Of a stretch of DNA of 64,000 nt, positions 37,375 to 50,012 are shown piece by piece. The DNA is from Atherix ibis (Eukaryota; Arthropoda; Insecta; Diptera; Athericidae): contig OY282605.1 of NCBI GenBank assembly GCA_958298945.1, positions 108,496,267 to 108,560,266 of the forward strand, read 5' to 3'. Position numbers and translations under genes: made by a program. Positions within the stretch are counted from its first letter, which is position 1. The number at the start of each line of letters is the position of its first letter. The notes beneath the pieces are model-generated. The model saw only the letters and a list, made by a program, of their open reading frames with translations. It was not told the origin of the DNA and did not search any database.

Positions 37375-39196
37375 TTTTTTTTCTTTAATTTTAAGATAAA
37401 TAAATACAGTATAGTTAAAATTCTTTTATTTGAGTAGTTTGATATGTTCCCTACACACAACCGAAAGAATTACGAAAATCCCTCTATATTCGATGAAAAT
37501 GTACACTTATTAAAAGATTATTTTTCTCTAAAATTCTTTCGCAATTTTCGTATATGTGAAAAAAGGCTCAGCAGTAAAACGGGTAATTACGAAAAAGATA
37601 CAAGATACAAACTTTTTTTCCATATAACATATTTGCCCCAAAAAGAAAAATTAATAAAACTACCAAATTTGCCAGCCAAGTTTTTATTCATTGGCAAATT
37701 TACAAAATAAAAATTCCAATTAAATATTCGTTTAAAAATAAAAACTACACTTTTTTATATTATCTTCTACAAGTGTCTACTTAAAAATGAACATAATTCT
37801 TTAATAAATCAGATTGAAAGTTGATTAACACATCAGGCTTTCACATAAATTATTGAAACAAATTTATTGTACATTGACATATAACTTAATTTAAAAAAAA
37901 AAATTACATGTTTACAAGAATATTTCTACAATTACAAATGTTCTTTTTTTCTTGAGAGAATTTCGAAATTACAAGAAAACGGAGGTCAATTTACGAAAAT
38001 ACTAATATAGGGCTGCCAATTTTTTTTTAAATAGTTGCGCAAGGTAATATACTATAATTTATCCTGCCAATTGTCTAAATTAAGATGTTATTTCCTCCAA
38101 AAATTAGCTCATTCAAACAAAACAAAATTCATTACAATATAAAAATTATTTAATTATATTTTAAGGCCCCTGAGTTGAAATTTGTCTTTATAAATGTAGG
38201 TGCATATTATTTAATTAATTATAAAATTGCTCAAATTCTCAATAAAAATTATTAAGAATAGTTTCGTCGAGAACAAGAGCGCAAGATAGTTTTTTTTATA
38301 ACGGTGTCATGTAAATATTTTCGAGCAGCATTTTTATTTCGTTGATGTTCATATCAGCATATCACAATTTCTTCAGTGACAAATAATGCCGAACTATTAA
38401 ATATTAATTTGTTTTTTTTTTCTCAAATACATATATAAATTAGAAAATAATTATCTGCAGGTATTAAGATTTGAATTAACCAATAAGCGTACTTCTCTCT
38501 TTCCGACATTCAATTCAATATCACAAAACCATATTTTATTTCTAATTTAAAGAAATATTCTAAGATAATTACACAATCGTAATGAACAACTCAAAAACAT
38601 TCCACCGCACATATATCTTAACTCCATATTCCTATTATTTTGTTCTAAAAATGCATTTGTTACAAACAACAATCTTCCTCTTCATTTTCTTGTTTTCAAT
38701 CTCGTATTCATTTTTTTTTTGTATTTTCTTTTTATTTTATTATCAATATTTATTATTATTATTGTATAAGAATTCTTATTATCGAAGAAAAATCAAAACA
38801 AACAAAACATTTTTTTCAATGTACCTTATGTATAGTAAATAAAAATAAAAAAATATTACAAAAAAAAATACTAAAATAAAACCATTTTCAAATGCAAAAA
38901 AAAAAAACAAATACTGAGAATACAAAATTGTCTTTATATTAAACTAAATAAAAACCGTGAATTGTAATTTAAAAATTTCTCTCAATAATAATTATGGTGA
39001 TTATTAATTATTATTATTATTACTATTCATTAATATTAGCTATAGGTATTTTGGTAAATTTATTATCTGATTTTTTTCTTTTTTTTTATTAAGTTTTACT
39101 ATTTTTCTTTGTAATTAAAAATTTAATTTAAAAATTATTTCATTTGTGAATTGTTATAAAAAAATACGAGCTACATTCTTATTTTATTTTGCTGTT
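37375..39196. other. AT-rich non-coding stretch, probably includes the HMG 3' UTR
   Basis: Long T- and A-runs and low-complexity sequence. Open frames at 37444-37710 and 38582-38842 have Phe/Ile/Lys-rich compositions typical of AT-rich noise. The part next to 39197 is likely 3' UTR of the minus-strand HMG gene. Confidence 0.5.
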
Positions 39197-40619
39197 TTAA
39201 TCGCTTTCATCCTCTGCTGATTCATCCTCTGATTCCTCTTTTCGTTTAGTTTTCTTTGCTCCTTTCTTAGAAACCTTACCGCGTTTCTTACCAGCTGGTT
39301 CGGATCCACCATTTGCTTCGTATTCCTTAAGCGCTTTAGCGTAATCATCCTTGTGCTTAGCTGCTTTGGCTTCCCATTCCTAAAATAAGATAACAAAATA
39401 AATAATTTTAAATCTTCGTAAAACTTTAATCAAGATTTTTTTGAAACAAGAAATATCACTAAAAAAAATAATAACTCGAATGTTCATGCCGCCGATTTTC
39501 CAATTGAATTTTTACAAATAATTTAGAACATACATTTAATATTAGATGTTGTCTGTTAAACGGACAAATATGGGTAATATTATCCTTAGTGTAATTTTTT
39601 AAAGTCACCAAACATTATATACACATTTATTTTATTTTTTTATTTGAATTTCAAGAATGGCGCCCTTACAAAAAGACAATCACAGCAACCTAAAATTAAC
39701 ATTTATATATTGAACTAAAAAACCAACATTAATTTGCGTTTATAAAATAAGATATTTCATTTTGAAAAACCTATTAATTTGTTTTTTAGAAAAATTGTGT
39801 AATTCTTCATACAAAATTTACGTTAATTTGAATTTTGACATTATAGGTAACATAATACCTATGCGCATTAATAAACCTTTCTATTAATTAAGCAATTCTT
39901 TTTTTTTTTAAAAAGAAGCTCCTAAAATTACAACAAACAAAATTGTTCTCTCCAAATTTTATAATTAAAAAAAAAACATTTGACCACCAACAAAATAAAT
40001 GTTAAAAAGTTTGTTTTTGTTTAAATGTAATAATTTTTCACTTAAATTTTATTAAAAATTTACAAAACATTACAAAATGGAAACCCTTAATTAAAGATAT
40101 TTTTTAAAAATTCCAACAACGCACCAATTGTTTACAAAATACAAGCGGGAACGCATAGAGCACAAGAGCAGCGTTGTGACGCCGCGCCAAAAATAACACA
40201 CATCTGCCCATACACATATAAACGTAAATTTATAAAATCAATTCTCAAACGATATGTATTCAATTATTTCGAATGGCAATTTGTTGCATTTTTTTTTAAA
40301 ATATTCAGTTAATTAAAATTATTTACTCTAAATTATACCGAAATCAAGCGACACTTAATAAACTCATCACTACATACACAACACAAGCGCATCACCACAC
40401 AACACCAAGGATACTCTTTCTTGGTATAACATCAAATAATATTGGATTATGCATAATTTAGGTACTTACCGACTTATCTTTCATCGCTCTCCATAATTCG
40501 CCACCTCGTTTGGCAATTTCTGTTACTTTAATTCCAGGAGTCTCCTTCTTAATTTGTTCACGCGCCTCGTTCAACCATAGCATATATGCGGAAAGTGGTC
40601 GCTTCGGTCTAACTGACAT
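39197..40619 (-). CDS. HmgD: HMG-box protein, HmgD-like, 110 aa, two coding exons
   Basis: Coding exons are 40619-40470 and 39379-39197. The intron begins GTAAGTACC and ends TTTTAG, and the split falls between complete codons. The first exon encodes 50 residues starting MSVRPKRPLSAYMLWLNEAR, the second 60 residues starting EWEAKAAKHKDDY. Residues 5-75 are one HMG box. Met13, Val32 and Thr33 occupy the positions known to intercalate into the minor groove in Drosophila HMG-D, and Ser10 is present. The tail has a basic stretch (KKRGKVSKKGAKKTKRK) and an acidic end (EDESAEDESD), the standard architecture of these non-sequence-specific DNA-bending chromatin proteins. The start is chosen by homology; the upstream ATG at 40649 lies in intron sequence because an acceptor (TTTCAG) sits at 40642-40637. 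HmgD rather than HmgZ is suggested by AKAAKHKDDY but is not certain. Confidence 0.92.
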
Positions 40620-40635
40620 GTTTTCGCTTTTAGGT

Positions 40636-41310
40636 TCTGAAATTTTCAATTCATAAATTAAAGAAATTATTTAAAAATTCACATTATATTTATAGTTTGC
40701 TAAAATATAAATTTAATTCAAACACTTGTATAAAGAAAATATGAGAATTAAATGCGTAAAACTCGTAAAATATGTTCGAAAAAAAAAAAAAAAAAAAAAA
40801 CGTTGACAAACCAAGCTAACAAACGTGACGCTTGATTTGTGTGGTTATGTATACATGGCGGCGTTATGCCGGGGCCATACCAAGCACTCAATTTAAAGAA
40901 AACTTCATATTATATCAAAATCAAAATATCTATTTTCAGTAAATTAATAGAATATTTCAAATAATAAAAAATCAATATATATATTAAATAAATTTCTCTT
41001 TAATTAAGGTCAAAAGGCATTGATTACTCAGCTAGCAGACATTTTGAATTAAAACGTAAGCATTATTGAATTTATATAAATTTTTTCTAAGAAAAAAAAA
41101 TAAACCAATTATTTCCACTTACCTTTTAAATATCAATATCAATGAACACTAAACAAATTTGATTTATTAGAAATCAAGCCAAATTATTTTCTCAGGCCAA
41201 ACAAGAAGCTAAACTTGCTTCTTCTAACAGAAATGTAACTGCACAATTATTAAACACTACTAACGCGTTCTGAAGTTATCACTCTTCTGACTACTACGAA
41301 CTATTTATTT
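40636..41310 (-). promoter_or_regulatory. Probable 5' UTR exon, UTR intron and promoter of the HMG gene
   Basis: On the minus strand a strong donor AAAAG/GTAAGTGG lies at 41123/41122 and the acceptor TTTCAG/AACC at 40637/40636, 17 bases before the ATG. An untranslated first exon therefore likely ends at 41123 and starts near 41290. An AAATAAATAG TATA-like element sits at about 41301-41310 with TCAGAAG downstream as a possible initiator. The UTR intron contains a 22-A homopolymer (40779-40800). Confidence 0.5.
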
Positions 41311-41326
41311 CGCGCCGTGTGTATAG

Positions 41327-41402
41327 TTCAGCATACGTCTGAAGTTTGTAATGCGTCAATGCTTTAAGTAGTAGTGCCCCATCTATACAATATTTTATGG
41401 CT
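41327..41402. repeat. Direct repeat, copy A (HMG promoter side)
   Basis: TTCAGCATACGTCTGAAGTT through AAGTAGTAGTGC (51 bp), then AATATTTTATGGCT, recurs at 42773-42836 in the same orientation. Copy A has an extra 13 bases (around CCCATCTATACA) between the two blocks. It lies just upstream of the inferred HMG promoter. Confidence 0.9.
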
Positions 41403-41528
41403 CTGAACATACAGTATTTTATGGTACAATATTTTCTATTAAAATATTATTTTTTGTCACATTATACATTTTTTACAATTAATAACATTGTTTTCTGAGC
41501 AAACCACTTAACTCTCTTTTATAAAACA

Positions 41529-41598
41529 ATAAGCTATCATTGAAAATTACTCAATTTCTTTGTTGAAAGAAATTGAGCAATTTTCAATGATAGCTTAT
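41529..41598. repeat. Near-perfect 70-nt hairpin
   Basis: Arms of 33 bases (ATAAGCTATCATTGAAAATT, then CTCAATTTCTTT) are inverted around GTTG with a single mismatch. An RNA copy would fold into a 70-nt stem-loop. It could be a small-RNA precursor-like hairpin, a cruciform, or a relic of a palindromic transposon end. Confidence 0.85.
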
Positions 41599-41602
41599 CA
41601 TT

Positions 41603-42360
41603 TAAATCGATAATCTACGTAAATATTTGTTATTAATTTTGCAATGGTTTAGTTTTTTTTCCGCCAAAAAAATAATTTTATGATTTTACTTTTACTATTA
41701 TTATTTTGTAGAATTTATTTCGTTGATCCTTTCAATTAGATCATTTTAATGACAAATCAGAGAAAAGTTCTAATTAAGGTAAATGTTCTCTGTTAAACTA
41801 TAGAATTTTTTTGTAATAATAAACATAAACAACCAATTATATAAATTAAAATGTAAATTTTTTATTATTGAAAACAAACTTTTATAGTTCGTTGCAATTT
41901 AAAAAGAAAAAAAGTGCTTCATTTCAATAATAAAATTGAGAATATTGGAAATCTCTGATAGTTTTATGAAAAATCTGCCATAAATCAAATTTTCCATTAT
42001 AACTATATAGTCATAGTAATTCAATTTTGCAATTGTATAATTCCCATTTAACAAAAGATTTGAAGGTTACAAATTTATAAAAATTTATTCTATATGAAAT
42101 TACAATATAATTGCTACAAACAACGAATAATGACTAAGTGGTTAATTAATGAATTTTTTTATGTTTTCAAATTCTAATTGGTAACCGGTAATTTGTTTCC
42201 AAACCGTTCAAAAATAAATATATATCAAATTTAAAAATATTAAGATCTAAATAAATTATCATTTTTTATAATTGATATTCTATAAAAGCATATACTTATC
42301 AAATATCAATACCAAACAAACAAACACACACTTCCAATTAACAAAGTTAAGATGTTACTA
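41603..42360. other. AT-rich intergenic stretch
   Basis: No gene, tRNA or clear transposon is seen. Confidence 0.5.
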
Positions 42361-42708
42361 CTAACCAAGATCCTTGTGTACAATCATCCTCCTCGTAGTC
42401 GAGTAAGACAATCCCAATTGCTGTGAACGTTGACGAATGGACAAATTGCTGTCTTCAGCAATACTTGCCTGAACGGCAGCAATATTTTCATTACTTCGAG
42501 CGGTTCTTTGTCTTATTGGCACTTGAACATCATGTAAAGAAAATGTACGCTCGAAATTGTTAACAATTCGACGAATAGTGAGCACAGTTGGACGATTATT
42601 ACGACCATAAAATGGTAAAAGCGCACGAAAAGTTGCAATTGGAGAACGATTATTCTGATAATAAAATTGAATAATTTGTAAACGTTGTTCTTGCGTATAT
42701 CTCTGCAT
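42361..42708 (-). pseudogene. DD41D mariner fragment, N-terminal DNA-binding region only
   Basis: The frame from 42708 begins MQRYTQEQRLQIIQFYYQN and matches the start of the element at 34844 over about 110 residues, through SIRQRSQQLGLSYSTTRRM and the following HKDLG. It stops at about 42361 with no catalytic domain. Some 20 bases of 5' leader (AATGTTTACAATTT) are shared, then the sequence departs. It is intact as an open frame, less decayed than the 34844 copy in the same region. Confidence 0.82.
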
Positions 42709-42772
42709 TATGAAATTGTAAACATTACAAATTAAGCTAACAAACGTGACAGTTGTTTTGTGTGGTTATATA

Positions 42773-42836
42773 TTCAGCATACGTCTGAAGTTTGTAATGC
42801 GTCAATGCTTTAAGTAGTAGTGCAATATTTTATGGC
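42773..42836. repeat. Direct repeat, copy B (beside the mariner fragment)
   Basis: This is a second copy of the 41327-41402 sequence. Immediately before it (42734-42772) lies AAGCTAACAAACGTGAC followed by TTTTGTGTGGTTAT, a copy of 40814-40850 in the HMG UTR intron. Two segments about 480 bp apart in the HMG region are adjacent here. Confidence 0.88.
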
Positions 42837-42971
42837 TATATACAATTTTAAATAATACTAAGCACCCACCCGCATTGAAACAAAATGCATGTAAATTTTG
42901 CTTTATAGTTAAAAAATGATCTATTTCATTTAGGCTATATAAATATTATAAACATAGAAATTATTTATTTT

Positions 42972-45276
42972 TTAAGACTTTTTCTGTTTTTTAGCATCAG
43001 GCTCTTCACCATCGACAAATATTGGCTTTGGTTGAGTTTTGGCATAAGCCGGTGCTATCCAATACGGATTTTCTTCAGCCTCTTTTGCATATTTCAGTAT
43101 AGCTTCACGTGGGTCCTAAATGTAATTCAAATAAGCATACGATTTTTTTAATAAAAATTGTATTTATAAAATTACAGATTAATATTACCTGATCATCATC
43201 AACACGCTTGCTTAAACCTAAGTTTCGTATAACATATGAACTCAATGTTCCACCAGATGATGCAACACGACCACCTTGTCCACTAGTAATTGGCAAATCA
43301 GGCCGTTTCGACTTAACGGGATCCATTCTTTCCTTTTCGATTTTTTTCCTATTTGAGCGAGATTTTTCTTGCCGGAACATTGGTAATGCATGCGGAGTTA
43401 TAACTTGACTTACTCCTACCACTTCTGCATGTTTCTTCTTACGATAAGTTTTCGTCGCACAAAGTTTTGCTCCACGGAAACTTTTATCACTATCATAATA
43501 GCACTTAATAGTGCCGTTTCCACATCCAACAAATATTTGATTCAATTTTGGATGCCACAATGTTTTTATTATATGTGAATTCGCAACCGAAATTGTTTTC
43601 ACCAATTCAAATGATTTTGTATCATAAAATTTTAGATTAGCAATTTTTTCATCTTTTTGTAATGATCCTCCGGTAACAAGCAAACAATCATCAGGACTGT
43701 AAAAATCATTATCATTTTAATAAATATAACTCCAATAATTAGTGATTTAAATCAATTTTTAAAAATATATATATATATATTTTACCTAAAACAACAATCA
43801 GTCGTGTCATATCTTGAAAAGAGATCTCCCCATACATTGACTGGTTTTTTTAAAGACCTTAAGTCCCATAATTTCATTGTTTCATCACAAGAACGTGTTG
43901 CAATTTGTACTCCTAAAATAAATGAATTCAACAAATTTCAAATCATTCATTGTAAATACAAATTTATTATATTTTTACCCAGATAAGAAAATGATACAGA
44001 TGATATTTCGCTGCCTTTCTGATGAGCGCTTCTTACTAGATGTGTTGTATTGACAAAATATTTCCGTGTATCCCACATTTGCAAAGAACCATCAGCACAT
44101 CCAGCGGCAATAAACGATGCATCCCGATTGTATATACAAGCTGTTGGAGCAGTCCTTAAGCCACCTTCCGCTCGAGTTTTAATAACAGTTCGTTGCTGTT
44201 TAGGACTGAAAACGTCCCAGATCCTCAACGTTGCATCTAGAGAAGAGGTTAGAAATTCCTCCTTATTGCATGGATGCCAACAACCAGCTGTTAATTGTGC
44301 AGTATGTCCCTTAGTTCGGGACATATCAGTAATGTATTGGTCTCCCTTAACACATTCCAATTTCTCAAAACCATCGCGATCTATTACTTTAGCCTGTGAA
44401 TTTCCAGATATTACTAAAATAGCATCTCCTGTTACTGAGTAATGTAATCCTATAATAAATTATCACTGATATTAAATGAAATTTTACAGAGAAAAAAAAA
44501 CCAAGATTTACCTCTTATAGGATAGTTTTCACATGGTTGAATTTTTCGAAAACTTTTCATTGAAGAATCCATTCCAGCAAAATCCCAAAAGCACAAATCA
44601 TAATCAATTGAACCGGATACCAATCTTGCCCCAGAAGGATCTGCAGCTAGACCTAAAATTGCTCTGGTACCGTGTTGCATGGACACCTCATGGGAATTAG
44701 GTATTTTATCAACAATACTTTCTTCTTCATCATCATCATCATCACCATCGCTGCTACCACTTTCACTATCTAATTCGGATTTTGGATCTCGATAATTAGT
44801 ATTTTCAGATGTAATAAGAGCAGGCATTGGTCCAATCATCCCATCTTCAGATTCGCCACTGCTCTCTTCAATTACCGGTTTTGGTAGTGCTAAACTTTTT
44901 GCCTTCGCTATTTCTTCCTAAAATACTATACTGTTAATAGATTTCTAAGGATATTTATAGAAAAATCATTTTACACTTATTTCGAATGTTTTTGCTTTTC
45001 TACCAAAACCAGATATTCCCATTATTTCGGCAACATTTTGGGTTTTCCAATCATATTCTGGATCACTCTTTAATTGTTCTGCTTTATTTTCAATCTTATC
45101 AATTTTTTTAAATCCTTTTAATAAATTAATATAAAGTAAATTTTTTACACAAATTTTAATCCTCGTATAACAATCAATCTACCTTCAATAATGTTAAAAT
45201 TATCTTTTTCTTTATCAGTATTAGCCCCATCGACTTTCAGATTTATTTTGCCAAATTTTATCTTTGGCTTCATCAT
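42972..45276 (-). CDS. WDR70: WD-repeat protein WDR70 orthologue, 629 aa, seven exons
   Basis: Exons: 45276-45183, 45114-44975, 44917-44512, 44449-43979, 43912-43786, 43696-43189 and 43115-42972; all junctions are GT-AG and the phases join to 630 codons including the stop. The N-terminus has [11 protein letters not shown] and a conserved [14 protein letters not shown]. An acidic stretch ([11 protein letters not shown]) precedes about seven WD repeats, with blocks such as DLCFWDF, LRIWDVF, LQMWDTR and MKLWDLR. The C-terminus has [19 protein letters not shown] followed by AYAKTQPKP, a WDR70 hallmark. In yeast and human cells WDR70 is a nuclear CUL4-DDB1 adaptor linked to H2B ubiquitination and DNA repair; that role is inferred here from family. 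A second Met lies right after the first. The gene is divergent from synaptojanin. Confidence 0.93.
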
Positions 45277-46403
45277 TTTTACAAAATATTTACTAAACTA
45301 CCTTCCTTTAACTTATTACTTTTTCAAGTTCATCTGCAAATTTTGTTTAAAAACATTCATCGAATTCTGACAATGACAGTCACCAAATTATACCAACTTA
45401 AAGAATTCTAAGGTGCATACGATAAGAACATAAATTATTTCTATAGGGTGATTATGCAATGTAAAAGTATCGTCTGTTCATGATTTAAATTAAGTAAACG
45501 TTAAGGTGTAATTCTTTAATATTAAATATTTAAAAAAAAGAATTAAAAAACCATTATTATTATATTGATATAATACATGTAGAAAAAAAATGCGTATCCA
45601 TATATTTTTAGCAATTATAATAAATGTTTAAATTATTAAGAATCACATTAATTAATAACTATATCTAAATATAAAAAATTACTTCAGTTTAAAAAGAAAA
45701 TATATATATAGGCAAATAGAAATTTTCGGAAACCCGAAAGGTATTTATTAAAAGTTGTGCTTAACAAGTGCAACTGAAAGCCGCCTTAGAACAGACCATA
45801 GAAAATTTTCTCTTAAGTGACGTAATATGGAAATGTTTCTTACTAGAATTTTTGTATTTGCTTAGTATTGTAAAGGGGGCGTGGAAGTGTAGATTGTAAA
45901 GTTCCGCAATTCTTCAGAAATTCCTTTACTTGTGTCGTAAGTAACTTCATGCACATATTTCTATACATTTGTATATACGAATATCGATTTTTCAAAAATT
46001 TGTTTTTTTTTTTTTAAAAGAATTTTGTTTTCCTATATTTAATAATAGTATTGGTAAGATATTTAAATGACATTAACTTTAGGCGAAATATCAAAAGGAA
46101 TAGAACCTGAAGAATGCGTAAATGAATAAATGGCTGTGGGTCCAACGGCTGTGGACTGAAAAATATGTAGTAAGGTAATATGTGAAATTGATTCGTGAAT
46201 CTAGTAGTTAGTATATATAAAAACATTTTTAGTGATTATTTCTAGAATAATACCTGCCCCAAATCTTCGGGAAACTTATGCGTTCTCATATTTTAATGAA
46301 ACTGTAAGTGATCATGAAATCATGTTTTTATGCTTGATAAAAGTACAAATAAGATTTAAAACAGTATTTATGAATAGGTATTAACAAGAAAGGCGCTAAC
46401 AAG
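45277..46403. promoter_or_regulatory. Divergent intergenic region between WDR70 and synaptojanin
   Basis: About 1.1 kb separates the two start codons and must hold the WDR70 promoter and probably that of synaptojanin. A GC-richer patch (AAAGGGGGCGTGGAAG) lies near 45870. A GTAAGTGATC donor-like sequence at about 46301 leaves room for a short 5' UTR intron in synaptojanin. No other gene is seen. Confidence 0.45.
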
Positions 46404-49400
46404 ATGGCAATGTCAAAAGTAATACGTGTATTGGAAAAGTCCATTCCTCCTAATCCTCATAGTGTTTTGTTGGAACATCGAAACTGCCAAGAAAGCATAT
46501 TGTTTGAATCTCATGCTGTTGCAGCACTGTCAGCACAAGAAGCTGAAATAATTCGTAAGCAATATGTGAAAGTGTGTGACGCTTATGGTTGCTTAGGTGT
46601 TCTACAATTAAATATCGGTGAAAGTACAGTTTTATACTTAGTTCTCGTTACTGGATGTATATCAGTTGGAAAAATTAACGACATAGAAATATTCAAAATT
46701 ACACAAACACAGCTTGTATCTCTACAGTTTCAAGTCCAAAATGAAGATAAAATTAACGAGATACGAAAATTATTCAATTCGGGCACATTTTACTTTACTC
46801 ACGGAACGTCTACATTCAAGTTCGATATAACATTGTGTGCCCAACGTCGTCGAAAGACTAATTTTACCGATAATCGATTTTTTTGGAATCGAATGATGCA
46901 GATTCATATGATGCGATTTGGTATCGATTGTGATTTCTGGCTGTTAAAAACCATGTGTGGTTCTATAGAAATCCGTACAGTATATATTGGAAGCAAACAA
47001 GCAAAGGCAGCAATTATTTCTCGATTAAGTTGTGAGCGCGCTGGTACGCGGTTCAATGTCCGGGGAACCAATGATGAGGGGCATGTGGCAAATTTTGTCG
47101 AAACTGAGCAGGTTGTATATATCGACAACGAAGTGGTTAGTTATGTACAAACTCGAGGATCTGTACCGCTTTTTTGGGAACAACCCGGAATACAAGTCGG
47201 TTCGCACAAGGTGAAATTGTCACGCGGCTATGAGGCATCTGCGGCAGCTTTCGCTAAACATATGGACTTGATTAAATATCGATATGGTAACCAAACAATA
47301 GTTAATTTGCTGGGTACAAGTTTGATCGGAAGTAAAGAAGGGGAAGCAATGTTGAGCAACGAATTTCAGAGACATCATAACGATTCTAGGCACAGCGATG
47401 TACCACATATCATTTTCGATTATCATCAAGAGTGCCGAGGTGGTAATATTTCGGCACTGTCTAAACTAAGGAATAAAATTGATTTGTGTGGAGCAAATTA
47501 TGGAATATTTCATGCTGTTAACGACGAAGTATTATCTGAACAAACTGGAACAATACGGACAAATTGTTTAGATTGTCTTGATCGTACCAATTGTGTTCAA
47601 ACTTATCTTGGTTTGGACGCGCTTATCGAACAAATTAGCCTTCTGGGCCTTGCTGATAAAAAGCAAACTATTACACGTTTCGAGGAAATATTTCGACAAA
47701 TGTGGATCAATAATGGCAACGAAGTTAGCAAAATATATGCAGGAACCGGCGCGATCCAGGGTGGTTCAAAGTTAATGGATGGAGCACGATCGGCAGCTCG
47801 AACTATTCAAAATAATCTTTTAGACAATTCGAAACAGGAAGCTATAGACATTTTATTGGTGGGATCTACACTTAGCTCTGAACTAGCTGATCGAGCTAGG
47901 ATATTATTACCTGCAAATATGTTGCACGTTCCAACCACAATTTTGCGGGAAATGTGCAAACGGCAATCTGAATATACTAAGCCGAAAAAAGTGCGCGTGG
48001 CTGCAGCTACATACAATGTAAATGGAGGAAAACATTTTAGAAGTGTGGTCTATAAGGATTCACTAGAGGATTGGCTATTGGATTCTAAAACGTTACCAAA
48101 GTCAAGATCACTTATTGAAATTCAGGAGGCTCAGGATACTCCTTCTGAACCAGTTGATATATACGCAGTGGGATTCCAGGAAATAGTCGATTTGAATGCT
48201 AGCAACATTGTGGGAGCAAGTACCGAAAACGCTAAGGCATGGTGCGAAGAATTGCAACGAATTCTTTCCCGAGATTGTCAATATGTACTACTCACCTATC
48301 AGCAACTGGTTGGGGTGTGCATTTATATATTTATTCGGCCCGAACATGCACCGTACATACGAGACGTTGCTATTGATTGCGTTAAAACAGGTCTGGGAGG
48401 AACGACTGGTAATAAGGGCGCTTGTGCAATACGTTTTGTTCTCCATGGAACCTCAGTTTGCTTTGTGTGTGCTCATTTTGCAGCTGGACAGTCTCAAGTT
48501 GCCGAACGGAATGCTGATTACGCAGAAATTACTCGAAAATTGGCATTCCCAATGGGTCGCACACTGAAATCACATGACTACGTATTTTGGTGTGGCGATT
48601 TTAACTATCGAATTGACATGGACAAAGAGGAGCTTAAAAATTTGTTGAAAGATAACCAGCTTGAAGAAGTATTACAACACGATCAATTGCGCAAAGAACA
48701 AGAGGCTGGCAATGTTTTCAATGATTTCTTGGAGGGCGAAATAAATTTCTTCCCAACATATAAGTACGATTTGTTTAGTGATGATTACGATACAAGTGAA
48801 AAAATGAGAGCACCAGCCTGGACTGATCGCGTTCTATGGCGACGTCGTCGTCCTTTAACTGATAGTAGTGAGAGTCCAACTCAATGGAATCATGGTAGTC
48901 TTATTCACTATGGAAGGTAACAAAACAAAATAATTTCGAATTAGTACAAAACTGAACAAATTATTTTCAGATGTGAACTAAAACAAAGCGATCACCGTCC
49001 AGTTATTGCTTTAATTGAAATTGAAATTGCCGAAATTGACTGTGATCGCAGACATTCCGTTTTTAAGGAAGTTATAAATGATTTAGGTCCGCCGGATGCG
49101 ACAATAATCGTTCGACTCAGCAAAGATCAAGCTGTGGAGAATATGTCTGCTGATAGTAATAATATATTTGATGATGATGTGACTGGCGCCCTTATTAGGG
49201 AAATATCACAAATTGGTGAAGTAACATTGGTCCGTTATGTGAACGATACGATGTGGATAACTTTCCGAAATGGACAGAGCGCTTTACATATTGCTAATAA
49301 AAAAGAAACCGTCGTATGCGGTTTGAATCTTAGTTTTGAACTTAAAACTCATGATTGGCTGAGTCACTTCGAACGCGAAATTGCCTTGTGTTCATCAAAC

Positions 49401-49982
49401 ACTGTTGGGCTATATGGACAGGCACAGAAAGATGTACGCAGTGTTGAAATTCCGCCAAGACCAAAACCTTCTCCAATCAGGCCACCAGCACGACCGCCTC
49501 CGCCAAAATCACCAAAATCATCACCACAGCGTCAGCCGGCTGCTGTAATCAACTCGAACCAGACTAAAGCTCCTCCGCCTTCAATTGTTCCGATGGTGCC
49601 GATAATTCCAACTGGCTCAGTCGTTATGGCCGGTCCAGTCAACGCAGCTATTACAGATGCTAAAAATCGAGATCAACCACAAGAAGTGTCCAACGCATTT
49701 GGAAGAGGTAACGGTGGAACCAAAGATGAAGAATCAAGTGTTATTTATGAAGAGATACAGGATGACATTCATTATCCGCAACCTGATCATCCACCACCTT
49801 CACCACCAATACCTTTAGGAAAGCCTCCACAACTTCCGAATGCAAGAGAAACTACAGAATCCCAACCACCAGCACCCTCTAGAGTACCACCACCGCTTCC
49901 TGCTCGTAGAGCAGGGCCGCCACCAATTCCAGTTAGATCGGGCGCTCAACCTCCATTGCCTCTAAGGCAAAATAATAATTAA
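46404..49982 (+). CDS. Synj: Synaptojanin, polyphosphoinositide phosphatase, 1174 aa, two coding exons
   Basis: Coding exons 46404-48916 and 48971-49982, with a 54-bp intron (GTAACAAAAC to ATTTTCAG). The Sac1 domain spans roughly residues 60-400 with catalytic C388-LDCLD-R394. The inositol 5-phosphatase domain spans about 533-855 with TYNVNG (536-541), GFQEIV (590-595, catalytic Glu), WCGDFNYR (729-736), PAWTDR (804-809) and SDHRPV (844-849). An RRM-like segment follows (about 885-960), then a proline-rich tail to the C-terminus with several PPPLP-type SH3 ligands. Known function: dephosphorylates PI(4,5)P2 and PI4P to uncoat and recycle endocytic vesicles at synapses, with endophilin binding the tail. 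The start MAMSKVIRVLEK matches insect orthologues. All catalytic motifs are intact. The length is near the family's usual ~1200 aa. Confidence 0.96.
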
Positions 49983-50006
49983 CTACATATTACTTTGATG
50001 TTATTC

Positions 50007-50012
50007 AATAAA
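50007..50012 (+). terminator. Candidate poly(A) signal of synaptojanin
   Basis: AATAAA lies 25 bases after the stop codon. Further AATAAA-like sites follow, for example near 50585, so a longer 3' UTR is possible. Confidence 0.4.

Noticed and set aside
37444..37710. 88-codon frame MFPTHNRKNYENPS...
   Set aside because: No recognised family, no splice or promoter context, and it lies in decayed sequence after the piggyBac remnant.
38582..38842. 86-codon frame rich in Phe, Tyr and Leu resembling a membrane protein
   Set aside because: It lies in low-complexity T-rich sequence with no homology pattern; such frames are expected in AT-rich DNA.
43208..44442. Plus-strand frames across the WDR70 gene
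   Set aside because: They are antisense shadows of WD-repeat exons that join in frame on the minus strand.
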